From positions 1 to 39,586 of the forward strand of contig DUQV01000019.1 of assembly GCA_012837605.1 (NCBI GenBank): 39,586 nucleotides of DNA, in the 5' to 3' direction. Position numbers and translations under genes: made by a program. Positions 31,042 to 39,586 of the stretch are shown one piece after another. The notes under the pieces were generated by a model. That model was not told the origin of the DNA and ran no database searches. It saw only the letters and a program-made list of their open reading frames with translations. The DNA is from Clostridiales bacterium. Its GTDB lineage: Bacteria > Bacillota > Clostridia > Lachnospirales > Lachnospiraceae. Position 1 is the stretch's first letter; each line of letters opens with the position of its first letter.

Positions 31042-33210
31042 CTAATAATAGTAATACCAATAGACGCCCCATAACATATCAGGTCTCCACAGCAATGCGG
31101 TTACGTCTGTGTCGATAGGAACAGGCTTCTTCTTGCCGTTATACAGCATAAGGTCGCCTTTTTCACGTTCAAATCTGTAATCAATCAGATAAGCGATGTG
31201 GTTTTCGTTTATTGGTACAAAGAAGCTAACATCGTCTGAGATTCTTGTTTCGGTTCCGTTATCAAATATACATAAGGTTCCGCTTTGGCTGCTGTCGCTG
31301 TAGTCGATATAATATATAAGCTTATTTTTTCCTTTATAATTATATAGACTGGGAATATATACATCGGTCGCAATTAGCTTATCATTCATATATACGTCTC
31401 CGGAACGGTTCCTCACATCTTTGAAATAAAAGATGTTATCGTTTTCGTTTCCAAACGAATACTCTACAACGTCTTCATCTATTTTGACGGGTTTTTCGAT
31501 ACTGTCATTTTTTATTGCGGCAGACATCAGGTCTCCATAGCCCCTCTCGTCATTATAGTCATCTATAAAGAAGATAACACCATCGCTGTTTATTGACCAG
31601 TTCTTTGCATTAATACAATCTATTGTTGTTTCTTTATCACCTATGGCGATGTATATATCATCAGATAAGTTCCTTGATGCTCTGATTTTCTCCTGAAGAT
31701 CATATGCATAATCATAAGCGGAATAATAGTTGTCTTCATCTGCAGTCATCTCAGACAGTTTCTGAACATCTACAGAAGAAATATTGTGCTTATTATATAT
31801 TACAGTACTTACATCATATGATATTGAGAGCAGATACGGGGATATATCTTCAGCCACAAGAGTTTCTGTGCCGTTATTCCAGTAATATAATGAATATACA
31901 TCATATGTTATGGCGTTATCTTCATTATCAAACAGCTCTCTTAGTGTATCTCTGTATTCCTTTGCAAGAATTCTCTGATAGGCTTCGTTATATTCATTGT
32001 TATATTGCTCTACTTCTTTTTCCCACTCAGAATATTTGATATTATATTCTTCAATGGCTGCTCTATAAGCCTCCTCATCGGTAACAGTATCCCAATATCC
32101 CCATTCATTTGTTTCAGGGTGCCTGCTATACCCCCAATAAGAATCTACCCAAACCTCTGTCTGATAATCATATTCTGACGGATACCTTGGTTCTTCTGAA
32201 TAATTCGGCTCAGGAAGCAGTATCTCTTCTTTATCTTCATCGATCATATCGTCTTTTATGTAGTTGGAAAGCTTATTCACAACTTCTTCTTTCTTTAGAT
32301 AATAAACAGAGCTTTTATCGACGACGGACACCAAGCTTTCAAAATCGTAGGTTATTTTTTCCTTGTTCTTGCCGAATTCTTTCAGATATAATGAATCGTC
32401 CTTTGTGTAATATATCTTTTTTTCGTTAGGATATGCTTCTTGTATAATTGAGTTGGAATCTATCTTGGTTTTCTCTCCGGATGTACCCTTCATCGACATC
32501 TCATATATCGTATACTCTTGGTCAATGTATCTGCTATAGATGATGTAATCGCCTGAATCGTTGACATAGAAGTGCTCTACTCCATCATCAAGCTTTACCT
32601 TTTCATCAGATTTTCTGTCATACACATACAGCCTGTTATCATCGCCTTTAATATAAAAGAATTTACTGCCGTCTTTTGATAAATGTGGATAGGTATTTAT
32701 TTCGCTGTCGATTTTAACACTGGTATCCTTTTTAATATTATCAGCCTTTAGATCGCGCCAATAATAAGTAATGTTATAGTCATCACACCTGTCCGGATAA
32801 AATATGTACCTTTCATCGTCGCTCATAAAAATATAAGCGGACAATAACATATAGTCATCTGCATCCATATATCCTGAGCTTTCAAATAATCTGTCGGTTA
32901 ATTCAAAGGTAGTCTTTTTTGACAGATTACTAAACTGCAATTCTTTATCCTTTACATATATCAGATGTGAGCCGCCTGATGGTTTTAATTTTATTACAAC
33001 CGCTATTAATATAATTAAAACAAGAATTGCAGCAGGAATTGCAATGAAAAGCGGCTTCTTAAACATCTCACTTAAGTTAAATGGTTTCTTTTTTGCTTCT
33101 GACACGGTTTCACTAGCGGGAGCTTCTATTTTTGTTCCACACATCGTACAAAACATAGTGCCTTCTGCTAATACTGCGTTACAATTTTGACAAGTTGTTT
33201 GATTTGACAT
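31042..33210 (-). CDS. Zinc-ribbon, single-TM protein with a large beta-propeller-like extracytoplasmic region
   Basis: CQNC...CTMC zinc ribbon; TM FIAIPAAILVLIILIAVVI; repeated segments such as YPHLSKDGSKFFYIKGDDNRLYVYDRKSD; aromatic C-terminus WGVYWYYYY. Confidence 0.7.
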   Translation of the reverse strand: MSNQTTCQNCNAVLAEGTMFCTMCGTKIEAPASETVSEAKKKPFNLSEMFKKPLFIAIPAAILVLIILIAVVIKLKPSGGSHLIYVKDKELQFSNLSKKTTFELTDRLFESSGYMDADDYMLLSAYIFMSDDERYIFYPDRCDDYNITYYWRDLKADNIKKDTSVKIDSEINTYPHLSKDGSKFFYIKGDDNRLYVYDRKSDEKVKLDDGVEHFYVNDSGDYIIYSRYIDQEYTIYEMSMKGTSGEKTKIDSNSIIQEAYPNEKKIYYTKDDSLYLKEFGKNKEKITYDFESLVSVVDKSSVYYLKKEEVVNKLSNYIKDDMIDEDKEEILLPEPNYSEEPRYPSEYDYQTEVWVDSYWGYSRHPETNEWGYWDTVTDEEAYRAAIEEYNIKYSEWEKEVEQYNNEYNEAYQRILAKEYRDTLRELFDNEDNAITYDVYSLYYWNNGTETLVAEDISPYLLSISYDVSTVIYNKHNISSVDVQKLSEMTADEDNYYSAYDYAYDLQEKIRASRNLSDDIYIAIGDKETTIDCINAKNWSINSDGVIFFIDDYNDERGYGDLMSAAIKNDSIEKPVKIDEDVVEYSFGNENDNIFYFKDVRNRSGDVYMNDKLIATDVYIPSLYNYKGKNKLIYYIDYSDSSQSGTLCIFDNGTETRISDDVSFFVPINENHIAYLIDYRFEREKGDLMLYNGKKKPVPIDTDVTALLWRPDMLWGVYWYYYY

Positions 33211-33228
33211 AAATGGTTCCTCCCTTTA

Positions 33229-33597
33229 TTATTCTTTGTCTGTCATTTTGTCATCCCGGGTTTCTGTAAGCTCGTCTGTCGGGACTGTATAAAACTCCAT
33301 TTTTTCTTCATTTAGCTTAACATATGGTAAAAACTCAAGTTTTTCTGCGAAAGGAACGACTTCCCATCCATGCTTGGCAACATAATAAGCCCCGCACATG
33401 CCGCTTATTATTCCCGCAAACAGGAAAAAGCTTAGTATGAACAGAAGAATCCCTTTCCTTTTTCGCTTATATACTTTTGTGATATCTTCCGGATGGTTTG
33501 ATGTTGCCTCTGTAGACTGTACGGAGACTTCATGACCGCAAAAACCACAAAACCTTATATTCTCAGAAATTTCATTTTTACAGTTTTCACAAATCAA
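33229..33597 (-). CDS. Small zinc-ribbon, single-TM protein
   Basis: MICENCKNEISENIRFCGFCGHEV; TM GILLFILSFFLFAGIISGMCGAYYV. Confidence 0.75.
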   Translation of the reverse strand: MICENCKNEISENIRFCGFCGHEVSVQSTEATSNHPEDITKVYKRKRKGILLFILSFFLFAGIISGMCGAYYVAKHGWEVVPFAEKLEFLPYVKLNEEKMEFYTVPTDELTETRDDKMTDKE

Positions 33598-33657
33598 AAG
33601 CAGACCTCCTTCTTATTATATATATGTATTTGGGTTTAAAAGTTGATTTATTAATTA

Positions 33658-33672
33658 GGGGAACAGTTCCCC
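33658..33672. repeat. Short perfect palindrome between two genes of the cassette
   Basis: GGGGAAC-A-GTTCCCC. Confidence 0.6.
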
Positions 33673-33683
33673 GATCCCTCCCG

Positions 33684-36680
33684 TTATGGTGTTGGAGCTA
33701 TATTTCCTACAGTATTTATAGGGCGTATCTGACCGTCAATATACTCAAATACGGTCCAATATGTCCCTACTTCACCAACAGGTACGTTAAACGTTGCGAC
33801 TTGTTTGCCGCCGGTATATACAGTAATGTATGCACCGGAGTAGCTCATTCTGTCTGAGTCAGAAGAGTATCTGTTGGTATAGTCATGAACTGCGTAGATC
33901 CATCCGTCTATTGGCTCGAAAATCGTTATGGTTTCGGGACCATAGCTGGTTGTATCATCAATATCAAGGTTTGCAATTTCAACATCATTCCATCTGTAGT
34001 GCATATCTGAGTAATACACATTGAAGTTGCTTCCATCCGGTTTCTTTCCAATCAGATGGGAATCAAGATCACTGGGTGATTCGCCCCAACGCAGAACGAT
34101 ACGTATCTGGTCTTCAGGAAGAACCGGAGAAATGGTCAGGTTCTGGTTAAGCTGAGGATCGGTGGAGTGAACAATTATATTACAATAGTCCGTGTAAAAA
34201 CCGTCCTTAACAGCCTCTATCGTATAATAACCGGCAGGTATGTCCTCAATACGGTAGCGTCCGTTAGAATCTGTGACATAACTGTAGTCCGAATAATATG
34301 CACCGGAACGGTTATTCCAGTTCTCACGCAGACGTATCCTTACTCCTTCCAGATAGCGGCCGTCTATAGCATTGCTGACGTATCCGCCTGCCGTACCAAA
34401 TCCTCTTTGAGTATCGTCAACCAGCAGGATATGCTCGGTATATTTGGTTTCGTTTTCAGATATTTCTTGTACCGAGGTCAGTTCTTTATAACCGGGTGCG
34501 GTTATTTTAAGCATGTATTTTCCTTCTCCAACATTGAATTTGAATTTGCCCTCAGCGTCCGTTGTAGTAGAAGACAGGACATCATTTATATCACGGACAC
34601 TGAATAACCTCACGGTTGCATTGGGTATCGGTTTATAATTCATACTGCTTGTATATTCAGAAACACGACCTTCAATCTCGCTGCCGGATACGATTACTTT
34701 GAACAATGTACTGTAGGTTGTATTGTCGTTATTATTCTTATATGAAGCGGTTACATATAAGCTGGTGCCCTGTCCGTCAGGCAGCTTTACTTCTTTGCTC
34801 TTTTTCTCCAGCTCATTATTGTCTACAGTAAATTTAATATCCTCTGTTTTTAAGACTTCTGTGGATATACGTCCCTTCGTGACGTCATAGTATTCAAATA
34901 TTATGTTCGGAGCAGTGAAGGTGTTGTTTAGAGCCCTGACACGGCTTCTTTCAGATGATATCTGAATGGCGATTTTATCATTTCCCAATGTTAATATTGG
35001 AGATTTCTTTTCTATTAATTGAGTATCGAATTCAAGCTTATCAAAAACAAGATTAACCCATGCATTAACATCTGCACTGAAATATACCCCCGATTCAAAA
35101 AAGCCATAAAGTCCTAAAACGGATCCTGCTTCTGACATGTCCTCAGGCTTCAGAAGAGGATAAGTAAGAAACAGCTCTGCATATAAGCCGGCTTGCGGAT
35201 CAATGCCGACATATGCCACCTTCTTGCTAATTACTTTAAAGCCGGCTTCTAATTTGACTCCGGTTTTAAAATCGGCGTTTCCGATTAGTGAAAGAGAAGG
35301 TTTTGATTTTGTCTTATATTCATCAGAATATGTACGGAATTTATAATCCTTAAAATAAATTCCGGTTGTGTTTCTGGTTAAACTGTGACCACCTAGTGTC
35401 AGATTTGCCGCCACATCAAGCTCTGCAAACAATACGACCTCAGCTTCGAATGAAAGAAGCGGTATTGCGGGTATAGGCATAGTCCAATTACAGAGCTTAA
35501 TTTCACCTGTCTCCTTATCTTTTGTTATAGCTGCCAGCTTTTTAGTTAAGTCGCCGACAATGTTTTTGTATTTTGAAAGATTGTTAACGAACTGATTTGG
35601 ATCTATTTCTTTGTCAATAACATCGCCTGCATAGAAACTAAAATCAACTGTCCAGGAAAACTCATTTGATTCGGTTGCGGAGATATCAAAGGCAGGATTC
35701 CAAACAGGTCCGTCAATGTTTGCATTTATTTTGAATCCTACGGCGGTTTCTAAGGTTATGGTCACTTCTTGGTTCTTAAGATTGCTTATACCAAACAGAC
35801 CCTTACTGCCAGGTGCCAAATTAATTTCTATTTCTAATTCTATAGTATTGTCTTGCTTGTTTTTTGAGTAATTAACAGAAATGCCTGCAACCTTCTTTGG
35901 CTCATCATCAGCAGCATAAGCAACTTTCATTAAGGAATCAAAAAAGCTGCTGTTTCGGATGTTTTCTATTATTTCATTCTCCAAATCATCATTCCATACG
36001 ATTTGATCCACATCCCATGTATATTCGCCATATAACTGCAGATCGGAGAATATCTCGTCATATGCCGGAGTTTCAACCATAAGGCTGCCGTCCTCCAAAA
36101 TATCGGTAACTTTATAAGCCTCACTTCCCGTTTCATCAATAAAGATATCTCCTTTTTGAAAAGAAATATCTTTGACCTTAACTGTATTTTCATCATAAAC
36201 CTGTATATCTGCATTGCTTAATGTCTTTACATTATCTTGGTATGTATATGTCTCTATTGCTTCTTTTTCTATACAGAAAACAAGTTTTCTGATATCTTTT
36301 AATTCGTTTCCTGAAAAGTAAGCCCCATCCTGTAATGTTAGAGTATATTGTTTTCCTGCCATATAACCTGAAGCAGGAGGCAATATCATAAACTGATTTG
36401 AACGGCTCCTTTTGGTGGGGCAGGATATCTCTGTGCCTTCATAATCGGTCATTGTAAATAACGAAGTATAGTCCTTATTGTCACTCTCAACATAAAAGGT
36501 GATATCAGGAGAGGCTTTTTGTAAATAATAAGAATTGTTTTCATCAGAAAATCTCATTAAATATGATGAATCGTAAGATGTTTCAGGAGTTCGAAACAGC
36601 ATGTAGCTGCCGGAGAATGAAGCAAAAGCTCCTGTAAAAAATAAAAAAAGACAAAGCGGAACATATAATATTTTTTTCAT
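33684..36680 (-). CDS. Large secreted multidomain protein with carboxypeptidase-regulatory-like repeats and a C-terminal YfaP/DUF2135-like domain
   Basis: Signal-peptide-like N-terminus; repeats IPNATVRLFSV..TTTDAEGKFKFNVGEGKYMLKITAPGY and LEGVRIRLREN..TDSNGRYRIEDIPAGYYTIEAVKDGF; RIVLRWGESPSDLDSHLIGKKPDGSNFNVYY. Confidence 0.7.
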   Translation of the reverse strand: MKKILYVPLCLFLFFTGAFASFSGSYMLFRTPETSYDSSYLMRFSDENNSYYLQKASPDITFYVESDNKDYTSLFTMTDYEGTEISCPTKRSRSNQFMILPPASGYMAGKQYTLTLQDGAYFSGNELKDIRKLVFCIEKEAIETYTYQDNVKTLSNADIQVYDENTVKVKDISFQKGDIFIDETGSEAYKVTDILEDGSLMVETPAYDEIFSDLQLYGEYTWDVDQIVWNDDLENEIIENIRNSSFFDSLMKVAYAADDEPKKVAGISVNYSKNKQDNTIELEIEINLAPGSKGLFGISNLKNQEVTITLETAVGFKINANIDGPVWNPAFDISATESNEFSWTVDFSFYAGDVIDKEIDPNQFVNNLSKYKNIVGDLTKKLAAITKDKETGEIKLCNWTMPIPAIPLLSFEAEVVLFAELDVAANLTLGGHSLTRNTTGIYFKDYKFRTYSDEYKTKSKPSLSLIGNADFKTGVKLEAGFKVISKKVAYVGIDPQAGLYAELFLTYPLLKPEDMSEAGSVLGLYGFFESGVYFSADVNAWVNLVFDKLEFDTQLIEKKSPILTLGNDKIAIQISSERSRVRALNNTFTAPNIIFEYYDVTKGRISTEVLKTEDIKFTVDNNELEKKSKEVKLPDGQGTSLYVTASYKNNNDNTTYSTLFKVIVSGSEIEGRVSEYTSSMNYKPIPNATVRLFSVRDINDVLSSTTTDAEGKFKFNVGEGKYMLKITAPGYKELTSVQEISENETKYTEHILLVDDTQRGFGTAGGYVSNAIDGRYLEGVRIRLRENWNNRSGAYYSDYSYVTDSNGRYRIEDIPAGYYTIEAVKDGFYTDYCNIIVHSTDPQLNQNLTISPVLPEDQIRIVLRWGESPSDLDSHLIGKKPDGSNFNVYYSDMHYRWNDVEIANLDIDDTTSYGPETITIFEPIDGWIYAVHDYTNRYSSDSDRMSYSGAYITVYTGGKQVATFNVPVGEVGTYWTVFEYIDGQIRPINTVGNIAPTP

Positions 36681-36685
36681 TAATG

Positions 36686-37066
36686 CTACCCCCTGCTAAA
36701 AATTATAGGAATCTCTTTTAGAAGCAAAGCTGTTCCTAATAACATTAAGATATAAACAAACAAGTATACTATCACAGCTGCTCTTACATAGCTTTCGCGG
36801 GGGTCATCCTCATTATAGCATACGATGACTTCTTTCCCTCTGTGATAGGATGATGATTGAAAGTCGGTTTCCACCTGATACTCTTTTTTGTTAACCGTAT
36901 AAGTTACAATACCGGTATAAGTAATCCTTCCGGATTGGTTTCTGTCTTTTTGTTTAAGGTCAGTAATTACTCCCTTTGTCTTCTTCTGATTGCTTACCCG
37001 CCTAAAAACACCAAACGCAAATCCCGCAATCAATGAAATAAGATATAAAAATAAAATTTTAATCAC
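36686..37066 (-). CDS. DUF3592-like membrane protein
   Basis: Two terminal TM segments flanking GVITDLKQKDRNQSGRITYTGIVTYTVNKKEYQVETDFQSSSYHRGKEVIVCYNEDDPRESYV. Confidence 0.65.
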   Translation of the reverse strand: MIKILFLYLISLIAGFAFGVFRRVSNQKKTKGVITDLKQKDRNQSGRITYTGIVTYTVNKKEYQVETDFQSSSYHRGKEVIVCYNEDDPRESYVRAAVIVYLFVYILMLLGTALLLKEIPIIFSRG

Positions 37067-37212
37067 AAAAGCACCTCAATTCGGACATGACAGATTCCAA
37101 TGTTTCTATAAATACTAATATATAATATAAAGGCAGATATTACAAGCTAATAAAATCGAAAAATTTCGTATTATGTACATAAAAAGAAATGCTGGTTCTG
37201 AAGAAGGAACCC

Positions 37213-37221
37213 TGCTATAAT
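37213..37221 (+). promoter_or_regulatory. Extended -10 promoter candidate for the GH5 gene
   Basis: TGcTATAAT, 54 nt upstream of the ATG at 37275. Confidence 0.5.
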
Positions 37222-37274
37222 AAAAGTACGCTTATTTTTTTATATTAATTACCAATATTTTTCGGAGGGGAGAT

Positions 37275-38534
37275 ATGAAGCACATAAAGAACCGTATTTT
37301 TTTAATTATTGTAAGCTTACTGATTATATTTAGTGTAACATCATGTATAAAAGCACAGGACAATAAGGGGGATATTGACAAATCACACACAGAGGATGTA
37401 ATTAATAATGATGCAGATATTGATGAAACAGAAGACAGCAATACCGCCGGTATAGATGATAATGATAATGAAAATGAAGATGAACAAAACACAGATTCAC
37501 TGCCTTTGTCCATCCGGGATATTCCGTCTGCAGAGCTGGTAAAAGAGATTAAAATAGGCTGGAACTTAGGAAATACGCTGGATGCAACCGGAGGAATATT
37601 ACTAAACAGCGAAATGTCATGGGGTAATCCCGCAACCAGGGAAGATATGTTTATCGCAGTTAAGGAAGCGGGCTTTAATATAATTAGAATTCCTGTCTCA
37701 TGGGGAAACCACCTTGGTCCCGAACCCGATTATAACATACATAATGCATGGCTGGACAGAGTTAATGAGGTAGTGGATTATGCAATCAACAATGATTTAT
37801 TTGTAATACTTAACATGCATCATGAAGAATGGCATTTTCCTTCATATGACAATTATGACAAAGCGGAAACCATATTAACAAAGGTCTGGGCTCAGATAGC
37901 AGACAGGTTTAAGGAATATGATGAGCATCTTATATTTGAAGGAATGAATGAACCCAGAATGAAGGGTACTCCGCAGGAATGGACCGGAGGAAACGAAGAA
38001 GCAAGAGATGTGGTTAACAAATTAAACCAAGCATTTGTAGATACCATCAGAAATGCAGGAGGCAATAATCCATACCGCCATTTAATGATTCCTACATATG
38101 CGGCTTCCTCAGATCCAAATACATGGAAGGACTTTGTCATACCGGATGATGACAAGATTATTGTATCCATACATGCATACACTCCATACAACTTTGCCTT
38201 AAATATTAATGGAACCGACAAATGGAGTCCGGAAAACCCCGATGACACAAGAGATATAGATAACCTGATGAATAATCTGTATAATTCATTTATAAGTAAA
38301 GGACAGCCTGTTATCTTGGGCGAATTCGGCGCTATGGATAAAGATAATCTTGAATCCAGAATTTTATGGGCTAAGTACTATATACAAAAGGCCAAAGAAA
38401 TAGGTGTTCCTTGTATATGGTGGGATAATGGAGCCTTTGTTGGAAATGGGGAATTATTCGGATTGCTTGACAGAAGAAAAAGAGAGTGGAAGCATCCGGA
38501 GATAATAGAGGCTCTGATGAGCGGACTGGAATAA
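37275..38534 (+). CDS. Lipoprotein glycoside hydrolase family 5 (endoglucanase-like)
   Basis: Lipobox FSVTSC; acidic Asp/Asn linker; GWNLGNTLDA, GFNIIRIPVSW, FEGMNEPR (acid/base Glu), VILGEFGA (nucleophile Glu), CIWWDNG. Confidence 0.92.
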   Translation: MKHIKNRIFLIIVSLLIIFSVTSCIKAQDNKGDIDKSHTEDVINNDADIDETEDSNTAGIDDNDNENEDEQNTDSLPLSIRDIPSAELVKEIKIGWNLGNTLDATGGILLNSEMSWGNPATREDMFIAVKEAGFNIIRIPVSWGNHLGPEPDYNIHNAWLDRVNEVVDYAINNDLFVILNMHHEEWHFPSYDNYDKAETILTKVWAQIADRFKEYDEHLIFEGMNEPRMKGTPQEWTGGNEEARDVVNKLNQAFVDTIRNAGGNNPYRHLMIPTYAASSDPNTWKDFVIPDDDKIIVSIHAYTPYNFALNINGTDKWSPENPDDTRDIDNLMNNLYNSFISKGQPVILGEFGAMDKDNLESRILWAKYYIQKAKEIGVPCIWWDNGAFVGNGELFGLLDRRKREWKHPEIIEALMSGLE

Positions 38535-38581
38535 ATATTTTATTCTAATATACCTAATATACTACAAAAGCGGAGGAGCTT

Positions 38582-39070
38582 ATGAAACGAAGAGATAAGG
38601 TGAATTATTATTTGGACCTGGCAGAAATGGTTTCGCAAAGATGTACCTGTTTGCGCAGATGGTATGGAGCAGTAATAGTGAAAAATGACGAGGTAATTTC
38701 CACCGGTTATGTCGGTGCGCCTAGGGGCAGAAAGAATTGCTGCGATATAGGTGAATGCATCAGAGTAAAGCTTAATATTCCCAGAGGAGAGCGATATGAG
38801 CTGTGCAGAAGCGTCCATGCCGAGGCTAATGCCATCATAAGTGCATCCAGAGACAAGATGATCGGCAGCTCATTATATCTTACAGGGAAAGAGGCTGAAA
38901 CTGGCGAATATGTTAAAAATACCAACTGTTGCTCCATGTGCAAGCGATTGGTGATAAATGCGGGTATAGAGAGAGTATATATCAGGGATACAAAAACCGA
39001 CTATAGGATGATAGAAGTGAAGGACTGGATTGAAAACGACGAATCCTTAGAAGGGGTATTCGGATATTAA
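38582..39070 (+). CDS. Deoxycytidylate (dCMP) deaminase family protein
   Basis: CTCLRRWYGAVIVKNDEVISTGYVGAPRG; HAEANAI zinc site; TNCCSMCKRLVINAGIERVYI. Confidence 0.9.
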   Translation: MKRRDKVNYYLDLAEMVSQRCTCLRRWYGAVIVKNDEVISTGYVGAPRGRKNCCDIGECIRVKLNIPRGERYELCRSVHAEANAIISASRDKMIGSSLYLTGKEAETGEYVKNTNCCSMCKRLVINAGIERVYIRDTKTDYRMIEVKDWIENDESLEGVFGY

Positions 39071-39165
39071 TGTTCTAACTTAAACTATCGTCCGGAATTT
39101 TTGAGATCGAATTCAGTAACTGTTTAAAGCGTATATATGTACCATTGTAAAATACTATTGTAAAA

Positions 39166-39197
39166 GGGAATGCCTGATTGCCGGGCATTCTCTTTTT
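39166..39197 (+). terminator. Terminator after the dCMP deaminase gene
   Basis: GAATGCC-tgattgccg-GGCATTC followed by TCTTTTTAG. Confidence 0.8.
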
Positions 39198-39349
39198 AGT
39201 ACAAATTTTAGTACAAAAATTATTTGTAAGACAATAGAAAAGCTGGATTTTTTAAGAAAAAGTACAAAGAATTACTATTAACTATTAAAAATGGGATTAA
39301 ATGTTGTAGTTTTTTTTCTAAAAATTAAGAAAATTTGATTAGAAAGATG

Positions 39350-39378
39350 TTGACAAAGAAATATCGGTATGATATTAT
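39350..39378 (+). promoter_or_regulatory. Strong promoter of an rRNA operon
   Basis: TTGACA (39350..39355), 17-bp spacer, TATTAT (39373..39378), preceded by an A/T-rich UP-like tract. Confidence 0.8.
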
Positions 39379-39384
39379 TATTTT

Positions 39385-39586
39385 TGCTGACGCGTTAAAC
39401 AGAGGCAAAAAAAGCACATGGGAAGAAGCTGGAAAGCCTAATGTTTTAAGCGTTTTACGGCAACAGAACCTTGATAATTGAACAGTGAAACAACCCTGAA
39501 AATTCTAAAAAGCTGAAGTCTTTCACATGGAGACTTCGGAATAGAATTTCATAACACGAACCAACCGAACCAAAGGGGAAACCCAA
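39385..39586 (+). other. rRNA operon 5' leader (16S gene starts beyond the window)
   Basis: GAACCTTGATAATTGAACAGTGAAACAACC resembles the pre-16S leader motif of Clostridia; no 16S 5' sequence (GAGAGTTTGATC...) is reached. Confidence 0.7.

Noticed and set aside
34167-34607. 146-aa plus-strand ORF inside the 998-aa gene
   Set aside because: Antisense to the repeat domains; no RBS or recognisable motif.

Overview
This looks like the replication-origin (oriC) region of a low-GC Clostridia chromosome, probably Lachnospiraceae (inferred from gene content, not searched). Leftward from oriC: rpmH-rnpA-yidD-yidC-jag-mnmE-mnmG-rsmG, a DegS/DegU-type two-component pair, parA-parB with two perfect parS sites, DUF4446, an HD-GYP protein, a DUF3881-like protein, tRNA-Arg, then a D,D-carboxypeptidase, trmB, trxA, tRNA-Lys and accessory remnants. 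Rightward: dnaA-dnaN-yaaA-recF-gyrB-gyrA, a two-subunit class I fumarase, tRNA-Ser, a head-on four-gene accessory cassette (two zinc-ribbon membrane proteins, a ~1000-aa secreted multidomain protein, a DUF3592-like protein), a lipoprotein GH5 glycosidase, dCMP deaminase, and the promoter and leader of an rRNA operon whose 16S gene lies beyond the window. The most notable non-core items are: the head-on 31.0-37.1 kb cassette; a perfect 26-bp inverted-repeat element (GGTGACAGGCACC core) between jag and mnmE; the two-component pair inside the rsmG-parA interval; a tandem ~22-bp duplication directly after the dnaA stop; a ~15-bp-period degenerate repeat at the mnmG 3' end; a decayed STAS/SEC14-like paralog next to an intact copy; and an AbiEi-like remnant with a perfect hairpin in its leader. 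I found no CRISPR array, no transposase gene and no clear new defence system. All family assignments come from reading motifs, not from database searches.
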